From: Pomphorhynchus laevis
Taxonomy: Eukaryota > Acanthocephala > Palaeacanthocephala > Echinorhynchida > Pomphorhynchidae
Assembly: GCA_012934845.2 (NCBI GenBank)
Contig: WNNJ02003859.1
Span: 1-64,000 of the forward strand
Direction of reading: 5' to 3'
Length of the DNA stretch: 64,000 nucleotides
In this document: positions 46,290 through 57,084 of the stretch, in pieces
Position numbering within the stretch: position 1 is the stretch's first letter
Layout of the letters: every line of letters starts with the position of its first letter
Position numbers and translations under genes: made by a program
The notes under the pieces: model-generated
Seen by the model: the letters and a program-made list of their open reading frames with translations, nothing else
Told to the model about the DNA's origin: nothing
Database searches by the model: none

Positions 46290-48720
46290 AACGATTACTT
46301 ACTTTAATGAAAGAAACATGTTAATTTTGACATCCCTAAACCTTTTAAAAGATATGTTTTTTCAAGGATTCACGGAGTTCCCTATCAAACCAAGGTTTAC
46401 AATGTAAACGAACTTTCGTAACTTTCTTAGACGAGACACGTAAGACCAAATCTAAAACTATCGCTTCAAATTGTTGCCATGACGTTTCAACACCAACCAC
46501 AAGATGATCCAGCCAACGTATACAGGAAAGACACATACGGACTAATTGATAATTCGTCTTGAAACACTGAACAGTATTTAGAAACGATCTGACAAATATC
46601 TAACAAAGATCGCTAATTCCCACAGAAACGAGTGATGTCTCTCACATGTTAAGTGAGACTTAAAATGTTGATAGAGTCGAGTAACTCTAATGAAGCACTA
46701 TCACATCCTACTCTGGGTGTGTATGTTTCCCATTCCACATAAGTGATATTGCGATCTCCCAAAACTAACACATCGTGAGAAGTAGCGTATTTATATAAAT
46801 CTTTGACAATGCAACTGACCTTAGCGCATGGGCAACGATAAATGAGACCAATGGCAATCGGTTGGCGATTTGAGAGTGATACCCTTACCCATAAAGATTC
46901 AACTCCATCGTCAAATGTTACGTCGAGCAGTGTAAGTACTTCGATAAAGTTAACATATAGTATTACTCCACCTCCCTTTCTATTATATCTGTCAGCCCGA
47001 TAGTAAAAGTAATTAGATAACTCGATCTCACCGTCGGTAATATCAGGTTTTAACCACGACTCTGTTATTGCAACCAACAAAGGATTCTGCACTTGGACAC
47101 GAACTCTTAATTCGTAAATTTTAGAAATAATACTACGCACAATCGAGTAAATAAGCAAACAATAAAAATATGTGGAATTATATGGGGTGTTTTGACTAGG
47201 CATTTCTATACCCTTAAGTGCATACCATATGGGAGATTTGTACTCGATAATATTATCCAAACAAATATTACTATGATAGATTGATGTCATTCGCGAAGAA
47301 GAAGCTGCGGCAGGGTTATTCAGACCGATCCCGTTATTAGCGGTGTCCAACCAATCCAAGTCCTCGGCCGCACAACCTGAAAATTGCTTAGTCAGATTTG
47401 TCTCTCCGTTATTTATGCGTATATTCAAAAGTTCCTTCGCTTTACGCAGGGATTTGCGCTCTTCAACATCAAGATCTTTTAGTATTCAGACTTGGCTACC
47501 GAACAAACGAAACGAATTATGGAGAATAATTTTAACTGATTCTTCATCTTTCAAGATGGCTTTTAGAAGTCTAGGACGACTGCAAGTGTCCTCACTTTTT
47601 CTACCCATGCGAAAAGGGGAGACTACTTTAATCTTGGAGATAATTTCATTAGATAAATGTTTAAGGAGTGTTGAAAGAACAGATCGTACCTTCATAAGAT
47701 CATCATTAAGACGATGTTGAATGTTCACAGAACAAGCCTGAGGTATGTTAGCAAAGATGACTGCCCGAACGCGGTTATGACGTTTTGCAAATTTTGAAAA
47801 GTTTGGGTGTGCTGCATCGGAAAACTCGCTTAAATAGGATCGGATGTAATTAAATCTTCATTAATAGTTGTTAACCCACATCCACAATCAGAGTTTATCC
47901 CGTCACTGTCCTTCCTCAGACGAATAGGTAAAATATTTGTTGACTCTAATGATTTAGAAACTTTGTCATCAACGTTGTTGTCTTTTTTCGAGGATGTCGT
48001 GGTAATTAGATCCTCGCTGAGCTCGTCACATAAGCAACGCTGGGGATAGGCGGAATCTGAGTATTTCACTGATAGTAGTTCCTATGTATTTTGGTCAATC
48101 TGATTAGTAGCAGATGGACCTATTGTAGATGAATCCTCCTTATTAGGAAATCGTATGAAGGCATGTTCCCCGATAATATCACGGTTGAGAAACTCGAAAG
48201 ATTCTGAGGAACTTACACTTATGGCACTATGGTCAGTGGACATGGTCGTTTGCTTAGCCATAGAACACCTGCCTGAAAATCTTGATATCTGTTCAGCATG
48301 CAACTCAGTTACAAATGCCATTGAAGGGTCAGTAGTGCTTGCTACCGATACTGCCGACGTGACTGACTCTTTCGAGGTGTCTTTTGATGCATTGGAAGTC
48401 AAAGTTGGCAGTAAAGGCGGCTTACTCACTGATGATGATAGTAGTATGGTGGTTTCGCCAACTTTTAGAATATTCTCATCGTTCTGATCACTATTCGTCA
48501 ATAGCTTTCCTACATGTGCAGCACAGCAGAAGCCACAGACAATAGTTCGTTTAGAGATGTTATCATCGTCTGTGATTGAGATTGAGACATGAGTTCAAAC
48601 GTTGCAATCTTTGTTATCACAACAAATATGTTTATCAATATGAGTCTCAGTATTAGCGGACGTGAGTTCCTGACCAACTCTTTTAGTTGTTTTCTTTGAT
48701 TTTGACATTTGTTATACCAA
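46290..48720 (-). mobile_element. CR1-type LINE, 5' half (ORF1 and endonuclease), interrupted
   Basis: From the 5' end near 48720: an ORF1 Cys-rich zinc-binding motif (CDNKDCNV, then CGFCCAAHVGKL), a Ser/Thr-rich linker (48501-48082 and 48069-47830), an RRM-CTD-like ORF1 C-terminus (47728-47486; PFRMGRKSEDTCSRPRLLKA), then endonuclease (47428-46649; AITESWLKPDITDG, RKGGGVILYV, VLVLGDRNITYVEW) and the linker WFDRELRESLKKH (46536-46345). The catalytic GDFN reads GDRN. Frames are broken in several places. It continues across the L2 insertion at 43.05 kb. Confidence 0.88.
46649..47428 (-). pseudogene. CR1-type LINE endonuclease domain
   Basis: A 259-codon open stretch. The first 60 residues are the end of ORF1 read through, followed by the AP-endonuclease-like fold with E (ITESW), the GGG loop, YR (GLIYRCP) and D (LGDRNITYVEW). 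The Asn of GDFN is retained, but the preceding Phe is Arg. The region after TYVEW lacks the SDH motif because the frame ends. Confidence 0.75.
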
Positions 48721-48954
48721 ATGAACGCAATCCCGATAATTTGGTGGGTCTTGTAATTTAATATCGTTATCAGTTGTCTTCAATATCGTTATCAATCGGC
48801 AATTCTATTATGTGTTATATTATCTCTCAACTTTTTTAATGATTCTAAATTTTGAATCGGATAAAACTCCTTGAGTTACTTTCCTTACAATATTGTATAT
48901 ATTTGTCTCACAAACTTTTTTAGGGTTGTGACTTTAATTGGTTTAATTTTACTC

Positions 48955-49075
48955 TGAGGGCCTCCTTGCGGCATCGTAACACACTGTTTAAGGCATATCA
49001 AAGGGATCTAACGAAAGCGCCGTTATATAAGGCTGTTCGGAATGCTTATCGACGACTTCAAACAATAAATATTTT
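48955..49075 (+). mobile_element. Small LINE linker remnant
   Basis: The plus strand reads RHRNTLFKAYQRDLTKAPL then YKAVRNAYRRL, like the endonuclease-RT linker of CR1 elements in this window. Only about 40 codons remain. It is followed by a threefold 30 bp AT-rich tandem (cctcttcgaaataattatat; 49080-49185). Confidence 0.5.
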
Positions 49076-49184
49076 TGGACTTCAATTTCTTGAAATAATT
49101 ATATATTTATAATTACCTCTTCGAAATAATTATATATTATTTAATTTACCTCTTCGAAATAATTATATATTTATCTTATTTTGT

Positions 49185-49935
49185 AGAAATAAGATGCTGT
49201 GGTAAGCATCTAATGACATTAGGTGTAAGAGGTAATGAGGTATATTGGAGATGCCAAAAATCGAAATGCTCCGTTTCAACGACAGTTCGAAGTGGGACTT
49301 TGTTTAGAGGAGCACGATTACCGCTTCATAAAACAATTATGTTCATGTACTGTTGATCTAAACAATTAACCAACATTAAATTTTGCGAATAATTGGCGAT
49401 TGATCACCGCACGACCGTTGACTACAATAGTTACATGCGCGATGATTATGCTGATGAAATATTACAAAATCCATGTAAGATAGGGGCCAAAATATAATAG
49501 TTGAAATCGATATAACAGTTTTCACCCGTCAAAAATATAATAGGGGGTGCATGCTGCCACAACAATGGGTATCCGGTGGTGTGTAGAGAGACATCTAAAG
49601 TGTTTATTTTTGCTGTCGATTATAGAAATGCCAAAATACTTAATGAATGCATAAACAGTGCATACTTCCTGGATCGATCATTCATTTAGATTTCTGGAAA
49701 GGGTATTGTGGTGTGCAAAGCCTAGAAGGATAGAGATTTGAACACCGAACTGTAAATCATTCCGTTGAGTTTGTTAGCTCAGAAGGAATTCATACTCAAC
49801 AAATTGAGTCAACATGGAACCAGCTTAAATCAGTCAATAGAAAGCGATCGGGTACACATCGCATAATGATCGACTAATATTTAGTCCAATTCATTTGGCA
49901 CAGACGTCATCGAAATGACAATAAATTAGAGTTGA
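49185..49935 (+). mobile_element. Merlin-type DNA transposon, transposase remnant
   Basis: The plus-strand reading matches Merlin/IS1595-like DDE transposases. The N-terminal zinc-ribbon half has YWRCQKSKCSVSTTVRSGT then LFRGARLPLHKT. The catalytic part has VEIDITVFTR (first D), LPQQWVSGGV, RETSKVFIFAVDYRNAKIL, HSVEFVSSEGIHTQQ, IESTWNQLKS and finally FIWHRRH. Several stop codons and at least one frame change break it, and the VEIDE motif reads VEIDI, so it is dead. I could not identify its terminal inverted repeats or 8-9 bp target duplication. Confidence 0.8.
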
Positions 49936-49996
49936 TAAGTAAAACGGTTTTGACTCTGTTAGTCTATTAAATGCAACCGCATAGTTTAATAACATA

Positions 49997-50132
49997 TGTA
50001 TCCCCCTTTCCTCCCCTCAGCTTGATGTCGCTGACCATCAACAATTTGGGACCTCATTAACTATTCCAATAAATATGACCTAAACTTTTGAGGTTTACCG
50101 ACATCAAGAGGAGGGAAGGAAAGAGGATATAA
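49997..50132. repeat. Short foldback element (MITE-like), about 135 bp
   Basis: 49997-50030 (tatccccctttcctcccctc ... cttgatgtcg) is complemented by 50099-50132 (cgacatcaag ... gaggatat) with a few mismatches over about 33 bp, around a 68 bp AT-rich centre. It lies just downstream of the 3' end of the CR1 element and next to the Merlin remnant. It could be a Merlin-derived MITE or unrelated. Confidence 0.65.
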
Positions 50133-50283
50133 AAGGAATAATGAAAATCAGTTACAACAAAATGGATTTAATGTATTATTCGGGATCGATTGTTTCACCA
50201 AAATTAAAATATTATTATTTATTATTATCAAGTTCAGACTTAGCCATAAGGCTTTAAGCCGATCACACAATACAGAAAAAAGA

Positions 50284-53250
50284 TCAACCAAATGGGTAGG
50301 TTAGAAAAGGTGACAAATCAGCCTGGACGTATATCCAACGTCGAACCCTGTTTTTGAAAGCGAGGAAATTGGTGATGGCAGCGACAGGTTCAGGCAAACT
50401 ATTCCAAACATCTACTGCCCGTTCAGACAGTCTGTAAAATTTTCGCAGCTTACCCGGTAATTTTTTAAAAAGCATCTTACAATGGCCTCGCAATCTCGAA
50501 TTATCTCGAAATCTAACTACACCCAAAGGAAAGCCATCAGCTGAATGTACAATTTTCCAAAGTGTAATCAGATCAAGAAAAAGATACCGATACCTCACTG
50601 ATAAAACGTTCAAACATCTTAATCTTGAAATAAAGCTTCCTTGACAACACATCCGAGAAGCTCGTCTCATTACACTTTCCAAGTTATTCAACTCACTCCT
50701 GGTCGTTGGAAAGGTTGCCTGTACACAATACTCAAGATGTGGTCTTACTAGGGCACAATAAAGTTTGGCGAAGATTTGCGGCGATAATTTTGCAAAAGTC
50801 ATTTTTATGCAGTATAAGGCACGTATCGCTTTTAACCGCGCGTGATCACTATTTGCTCTTGTCTTTAGCGATTCGTGAATTATCATTCCCAGGTCGGGAT
50901 GTTCTGAGACTCGCTTGATTGAGTGTCCATTTATTTTGTAATCGAAATGAGTTTTATCTCTACCCAATCTGATCCATACACATTTTGTCGCGTTGAGTAT
51001 CAAGCCAGTGCTATTACACCAAGTCCCGATACGGTTAAGGTCACATTGTAAAAATTCACAATCCGCCTCGTTTTGGGTTGTTGCCCATATTTTAACATCG
51101 TCAGCAAATGCCAGGTGAGGACACTTTAACCTTAGGAGTAGGTCATTCAAAAAGATGATAAAGAGAAGTGGACCTAGGACCGTGCCCTGAGGAACACCCG
51201 AATGAACACGTCGAGCTGTTGACAAAACTTCATCTAATCGCACAACGAATGATCGATCCTCGAGAAATGTCTTAATCCAGTTGCAAATTGTCGTAGGTAC
51301 ACCGTAATGACGTAGTAGTGAATCTAAACCAGCATGTGGAACTCTATCAAAGGCCTTAGAGAAATCAAGAAATATTATATCAACTGTAAGACCCGAACTA
51401 AGAGCAGCTACCCAATGTTCGCGAGCATTCAACAGATTAGTTAGGCACGAGCGACCAGGTCGGAAGCCGTGCTGAGAATCATCAAGAATTTGATATAAAT
51501 TTAGATGTTCACGTATTCTCTTCGCAATGAGTCTCTCCATAATTTTAGAAATAACACTGGTAAGACTAATTGGTCTAAAATCTGAACAAGTTAGTGCCAA
51601 CTGTTTCTTTGGAATAGGTACAACAATTGCCCTTTTCCAATCATCAGGAATCCACGAATACTGTAAGCTTCGATGAAATAGAGACGTAAGGCTTGGAGCA
51701 ATAATGTGCGACAGAGTACGCAAAAGAAAAGGGGATACACCATCTGGTCCTGCAGAGCCAAAACTATTTAATTTATGGAGTTCAGACTGAACTTCAATGA
51801 CATTAATAGGAGATATTGGTAAGTTAGATTGTAAGTTGGGCGGGTACTGTATCTGGTCAATATTCGATTGCGAGGATGGAGATACTACAAAACTGCTTGC
51901 AAGAGCTTCCACAATAGCCTCCTTGTCAACTACATCACCACTTTCTAAACGTACACAATTAATCGTAGAAGGTAGGATTCGACGATGTCTAACGTATGCC
52001 CAAAAACGTTTAGGTGACCTGTTAATGTCAGAAGCAATACCCTCTTCAAATGTTTTTCTTTTTGAGCGTTTTAGTTGGTTGCATAGATTGCGAAGAGTTT
52101 TGTACTCACGGTGCGTAACAGTGTTACGTTGAGAGATTCGCCATAATCGATTTCTTTCCTTTATCGTAGTCTCCAACTCATTGTCGAACCACAATGGCGT
52201 TGTCGTCTTGTAAGCCCTATTTCTTATTGGTGCAAACGTATCCGAAATGGTTATGAGGTTACTGGTCACTAACGATAAATGATCATCAATTGGAAGATCA
52301 GCAGATCCGAAGTTCAGCTGATGACTATAGAGTTGGAGATCTTCCACATTTACTCGATTCCAATTACGCTTTCCGATGCCACTGCACTTAGATCGTCGTT
52401 GTAAAGTGTGAGCAATCTGTACTGAAATCACACAATGGTCACTGGTTCCTAAAGGAGACTCGAAATCAACTCTGATTACATCTTCAATGCGCTTGGTAAA
52501 CCCAAGATCTAATATTGTCTCTGGTTGAGACGATATACATGTTGGCTGATTAATATGTTGGATCAGGAGAAGCTCTGCCAGCAAGAATTCAGCAAGCTCG
52601 CAGTTTTCGACATTATAGTAATACCGGTTGTTACTAATCCAGTTAACTTGAGGAAGATTAAAATCCCCAATAAGGAAGAAATAATTTGAGGAGCAGAATG
52701 ATCTTAACTGATTTTTCAGAAGATCTAACTGTGTATGAACTGAGGGTGATCTGTATACGACGCAGATATCTATTGAACAATGAGTATCATTGACGCAGAA
52801 TGACAATAACTCGAATGAATAGTGATCATCGCACAATTCAGTAATCTTCGTAATTGATAAGGTGTTTTTAATATAAGCAGCAACACCCCCGCCACGACGA
52901 CCTGCAACTCTATCTGCTCTCAAAAGTCGATACCCAGAGATAGCCATAAGGTCATCATTAATTTGATAATGAAGCCATGACTCAGAAATGCAAAACACGT
53001 CAAAATCTTTAAAAGATATAAACTGCTGCACTTCAGACAATTGAGCAGGTAAGCTTCTGATATTGGAGTAACCTACCACCAGAGGACATTCATTATTACA
53101 TATTCTCTCTGAACAATTAGATGGCAACTTCCTTTCCAAACATATATCCACTAGATGTCCAATCATGGCGTTGTAAGGTCTAGAGAAAGATTGATCGATC
53201 TCCATCGAACTGCAGGACGCCACCTCACAACCCGAAAATTTCGAATGCAC
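50284..53250 (-). CDS. CR1 ORF2: endonuclease plus reverse transcriptase, 988 aa
   Basis: Endonuclease (about residues 60-275): GYSNIRSLPAQ, CISESWLHYQ, RRGGGVAAYIK, VVYRSPS, IGDFNLPQVNW and TSDHCVIS, carrying the expected N, E, D, N, S-D-H residues. After a linker, the RT (about 500-760) has SDFRPISLTSVISKIMERL, DSQHGFRPGRSCLTNLL, IIFLDFSKAFDRVPH, SGVPQGTVLGPLLFIIFLND and LAFADDVKIW. The thumb and C-terminal part (to residue 988) end YVQADLSPFLTYPFG. The RT catalytic aspartates are present (FADD). Length is normal for CR1 ORF2. The first ATG at 53250 overlaps the end of ORF1 by 88 bp, suggesting translation by reinitiation or a similar coupling. No defect is visible. Confidence 0.93.
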   Translation of the reverse strand: MHSKFSGCEVASCSSMEIDQSFSRPYNAMIGHLVDICLERKLPSNCSERICNNECPLVVGYSNIRSLPAQLSEVQQFISFKDFDVFCISESWLHYQINDDLMAISGYRLLRADRVAGRRGGGVAAYIKNTLSITKITELCDDHYSFELLSFCVNDTHCSIDICVVYRSPSVHTQLDLLKNQLRSFCSSNYFFLIGDFNLPQVNWISNNRYYYNVENCELAEFLLAELLLIQHINQPTCISSQPETILDLGFTKRIEDVIRVDFESPLGTSDHCVISVQIAHTLQRRSKCSGIGKRNWNRVNVEDLQLYSHQLNFGSADLPIDDHLSLVTSNLITISDTFAPIRNRAYKTTTPLWFDNELETTIKERNRLWRISQRNTVTHREYKTLRNLCNQLKRSKRKTFEEGIASDINRSPKRFWAYVRHRRILPSTINCVRLESGDVVDKEAIVEALASSFVVSPSSQSNIDQIQYPPNLQSNLPISPINVIEVQSELHKLNSFGSAGPDGVSPFLLRTLSHIIAPSLTSLFHRSLQYSWIPDDWKRAIVVPIPKKQLALTCSDFRPISLTSVISKIMERLIAKRIREHLNLYQILDDSQHGFRPGRSCLTNLLNAREHWVAALSSGLTVDIIFLDFSKAFDRVPHAGLDSLLRHYGVPTTICNWIKTFLEDRSFVVRLDEVLSTARRVHSGVPQGTVLGPLLFIIFLNDLLLRLKCPHLAFADDVKIWATTQNEADCEFLQCDLNRIGTWCNSTGLILNATKCVWIRLGRDKTHFDYKINGHSIKRVSEHPDLGMIIHESLKTRANSDHARLKAIRALYCIKMTFAKLSPQIFAKLYCALVRPHLEYCVQATFPTTRSELNNLESVMRRASRMCCQGSFISRLRCLNVLSVRYRYLFLDLITLWKIVHSADGFPLGVVRFRDNSRLRGHCKMLFKKLPGKLRKFYRLSERAVDVWNSLPEPVAAITNFLAFKNRVRRWIYVQADLSPFLTYPFG

Positions 53251-54448
53251 AGATTCGATTCACCGTTTTGCAGCCTGTAATGAAGTTCCGCCTTGATATC
53301 CTTCAATTTTTGCCTGTCTTCGAGAGAAAGATCACGTAAAATTCGTATTTTGTTACCTTTAAGTCGATAACCACGGTCTAAAAGACACTTTGCTTGCTCT
53401 GCCGATCCTAACACAACCTTTAGCAATCGTGATCTATCGTTTTTCTTACCCAACCTATAGAGCTGCCTTACTAAAATAGACGATGCGACCTCTTCCTCAC
53501 CTTTTTCGAGCAAATTAGAAAAGAACACACGTAAACCGGCAATATCATCATCAAGCCGCTCCTGTGCACTTGAGGCTGATGACTCATCTAAACCCCAAAT
53601 AAGTATGTTACAGCCCCTATTTAATGTATGATTGCGATCTGTGTGACTTTTATTATCAAAATACGTTTTTTTTTGCTGAAAGAATCGCTGCCGTCACCAC
53701 CCTCATCCGGTTTGCTTCTTGCGTCTCGCCCTTGTTCCATCTCATTTGAACAAATACACTTGAAAGCTGAGTGAACATTATCTATATCGACGTCTGTATC
53801 ATTGTGTGAAGCTCGTTCATCGGTGACTCCAGTTATACCGATTTCATTGCGATAATCATTAATCACCGATATAGACGATACTTCGTAATTGTCCGATACC
53901 TTCAAAGCATCATTGTCCAGCGACACCGACGGCTCACCACTAACAACCGATATTGACGACGCACTATTGCCTTCAAATTTCTTACTCAACGTTTGCATCA
54001 CGCGTGAATTTGGATGACCTTTTTTCCAGATACGGGATGAACTTGGTATTTCGCTATTTGTATTTTTAGTGTTCTGAACGTGAAACTCTTGAATGGGTAT
54101 ATCTTTATAGGTATCTGATTCGCCAGAACTTTGTACTTCCCGATCGATGCAACTTTTTGAATATGTGTTCCTTTCCGAAGCATTTGTAGATATTTTCTCG
54201 TCACAATGGCCCTTCAAATGAATTAGCAAAGATGCGCAGCAGTACCCACAGTAAAATGATTTATTCGATAGCGCAGATTTCTTTTCCTCCGGAAACGATA
54301 CACTTGTCCACACACTACAATCTTCACTAGAACATTGAATCTGATGATCCACAAACTTTGTTGCAATAGCTCGCTTTGTAGTCTTCCTCTGTTTGACCAT
54401 GATGTTTGATATTGGTTCTTCGGTATAATTGTCTGTGTCGAATTTCAA
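53163..54448 (-). CDS. CR1 ORF1: Cys-rich plus RRM-like RNA-binding protein, one frameshift
   Basis: The N-terminal 275 codons (54448-53621) carry a zinc-binding module, CSSEDCSVWTSVSF then CGYCCASLL, and a long Ser/Asp-rich linker. The rest continues in another frame (to 53163) with VRQLYRLGKKNDRSRLLKV, YRLKGNKIRILRDLSLEDR and LHYRLQNGESN, resembling the RRM-CTD region of LINE ORF1 proteins that bind element RNA. The frame changes at a run of nine A (53665-53673, minus strand), so this is one gene broken, or slipped, at a homopolymer. An assembly error or ribosomal slippage are alternatives. Possible starts are MKFDT (54448) and the later MVKQRK. Confidence 0.82.
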
Positions 54449-54599
54449 AAATTAAACCAAAACCGTGATTATATTGTAAGAATTATAATAACCAAGACTT
54501 ATGTTCAAATATGTTTAAAAATATGCATATTTTGAAAAACATTTTGAATAACTCTTTTTTGAATGATTCAAATATATTGATATTTTCAACTTAAGTCAA

Positions 54600-56215
54600 A
54601 ATAACTATGCTGCTTACGATAACGCAATACCATCCCGTCCCTACTGTCTCGTTTCTCAATAACCTACATTCATCAATCAAAATAAGTCAAAGTCTTGTAA
54701 TAAATAATAATAATAATCTAACAATCTCCACGATCCTTCCACTCAGCATTTTTTCACATTGCTTGCCACTATATATTATCAATATCCTTTTTGTTTCCCG
54801 ATGTCGAACCTACTCCCTTCATATCCTCAACTAGCAGCTCTCTTATCGTGATCTTACCCACTCACGTTACTCGTCCTCCTTTACGGAAATGCTTTCGTTT
54901 GCGCGATCGTTGCGTCATCGTCACTAGTATCAATCATTCCACCTCATTATCTCCACAAGCACGTCTCGACCACGATGTTTCCGCCTTCAGATACATCCTC
55001 TCGTATCTTGTTCCGGTGGGTAAACCATCCTTTTTCAACGACATCTCTCCTGTCGCATTCATCCGCCTAAACAAATCTTTTCGATCTAATCCTTCTCAGC
55101 CTCCTCTCCTGAAAATTGTTTTCAAGCATCGTGCTCACGCGTCCTCTGTCCTCTTCCGACGACTTAAACTCATGTCCTCTGCAGCAACTCGCATTTCTTC
55201 AGATCGGACCCTCCGAAATCGCTCCACTCTATTCTGACTGCATCGAAAAACGCCGTCGTGAGAAAACGGCGAAACATCCCTCACCATAAGAAACATCGAC
55301 GGAAATTTTCAAGTTGTCCATTTCCGCCCCAAAATTCGATGGCGTTCCATCTCCCCTCTGTGTCTTCTCGTTAGCTCCTATCACCAACAACACGGTTTTC
55401 ACCTCGGCCTCCTCAACTCTCGATTTTTTCTCTCCAGAAATCCAATATCACCATCAACCTCTTCACCAAGCAATCCATCGATCTCTTCTGTCTCACCGAA
55501 TCCTGGCACTCAGATTCCGACGACCTCTCCATTCGCCGTCTGCTCTCTGTCGGTTGCTCACTAGTTGATACCGCCTCCTCAGCTCATCCCCTTCTAAATT
55601 CTCTAATCATGGCGGCATTGTCGCATTCGCTCGTCACCCCGAGTATCTTCGCAGACCTCTCCATTCGCCGTCTGCTCTCTGCCGGTTGCTCACTAGTTGA
55701 TATCGCCTCCTCAGCTCATCCCCTTCTAAATTCTCTAATCATGGCGGCATTGTCGCATTCGCTCGTCTCTCCGAGTATCTTCGCAAAAATACGCCCACTT
55801 TCAGTCTTTGCTCTTTTGAATTGCTTACTTTTCGTTCTTCTAGCCCGATCACTCTGGATCTCGCCATTGTATACGTCCTGGTTCATCAGCTCATACCTCT
55901 TTTTTACTCAACTCGCTGACGTCTTTCCCACTGTTCTTAGTCCTCCATCCCTTCGCTCGTTCTTGGCGACTTCAACATTTGCCTCGACCGCCCATCTTCC
56001 TCCGATTTCATATGGTATATCAACATTCTATCAACTACGACTGCAAATTAATCTCTACTGCCCCACACATATCCTTGGCGGGCCACTCAACATCATCGCT
56101 GTCCCCGATAGTTTTCTTGCCTACACTTCACTGTCATTTCCGATCCTGGTCTTCACACACCTATTATCCTATATCGCCTACGGAGAAATTTGTTCTGCCC
56201 CAAAATGATTTGGTC
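54600..56215 (+). mobile_element. Old L2-type LINE relative (ORF1 end and endonuclease)
   Basis: The plus strand at 54860-55230 reads RPPLRKCFRLRDRCVIV, ARLDHDVSAFRYIL and NDISPVAFIRLNKS, matching the ORF1 C-terminus of L2 copy B (RPPLRNRFPSRDRCIII, RLDDDVSAFRSIL). 55300-56200 is the endonuclease in several frames (NSLIMAALSHSLV, ILGGPLNIIAVPD). It is a diverged subfamily, with many frame breaks and no RT. Two in-frame 132 bp direct copies sit inside the endonuclease (55522-55653 and 55654-55785). Confidence 0.8.
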
Positions 56216-57080
56216 ATTAGTCAAGAGTTTATATTTTAACGGCATCAGTTACATCACTCGGGGATAATACCGGATTTGTCACTTCTTTTCTTGCGGTTGC
56301 TGAGATCTTTGCCAAACTTAAAAACTTGTCAAATCATTCTATCAAATTATAAAAGATTATCTTCGGCTAACTTAAAATCTCGTTTTCACTCTTCTATGAT
56401 TGTTGCTAAACGTCAGAACTCTAGGCTTCCTCTATCGAAACGTTGGACAACTTGAGCCTACGTCATTACGTATTGTATAAGTAAGTCTCTTAAAATGGCA
56501 TATGCTTTATGCTCCTCAGGCGATACCATCACAAATGAAATCAGAATTGAGTGATTTCAGAGGCATTTTGAAGATAGCTACGCATTTGGTTCTGGTAATT
56601 CGATCCATCCTGTATCCTAGTAGGACTTGATGTGTTGAGTATCATATCTATTGAATTTGATCTTCTGATGGTTTATCTAACACTGGTGTGTATGTTGCTT
56701 TGAGTGCCTAACCATTCATTGGTTAGGCGCACCCATTGTACCATCCATCCGCCTTCGTGGCTCCTCAATGTTAAATACACACGAGCTGTGCATGAAGTAT
56801 CGATCAAAGTCTTAAACAAATTATACAACTTTGGTTGATCGCTATTGTAAACGATAAATTGGACTATCGCCTTCGGTAGTCAACAGTAAAACTGTTGACT
56901 ACCTAAGGCACAATTCAAAAAGCGACTTAAAACTGAACTCTTGGATTCTTGATGATTTTTTCATTTCATTTTGCTGTCGACATGTCTATTTTTTACTTCG
57001 ATGTGATGCTTCCCTACTAGCTTAGGCTCTTTTCAAATTCGATATATAATAATTATGTAAAATTCACCAAAGAATATTAC
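56216..57080. other. Spacer with two strong hairpins
   Basis: Probably degraded repeat sequence; no gene recognised. GCCTAACCA / TGGTTAGGC (56706-56728) and GCCTTcGGTAGTCAACAG with its complement (56869-56886 / 56892-56909, one mismatch) form hairpins with 5-base loops. Confidence 0.6.
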
Positions 57081-57084
57081 ATAA

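Larger units (their letters stand above)
50190..54450 (-). mobile_element. CR1-type LINE, nearly intact and probably young
   Basis: Minus strand, with ORF1 (54448-53163, one frame change) overlapping ORF2 (53250-50284, open throughout). The 3' end near 50190-50230 is an ATAATAATAAATAATAATATT-like tail. Gene order and motifs match CR1-clade elements, which copy themselves by target-primed reverse transcription. The open 988-codon ORF2 with all catalytic motifs makes this the youngest-looking element here. The fragment at 39.9-40.4 kb belongs to the same family and the split element at 41.3-48.7 kb to a sister family. Confidence 0.92.
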
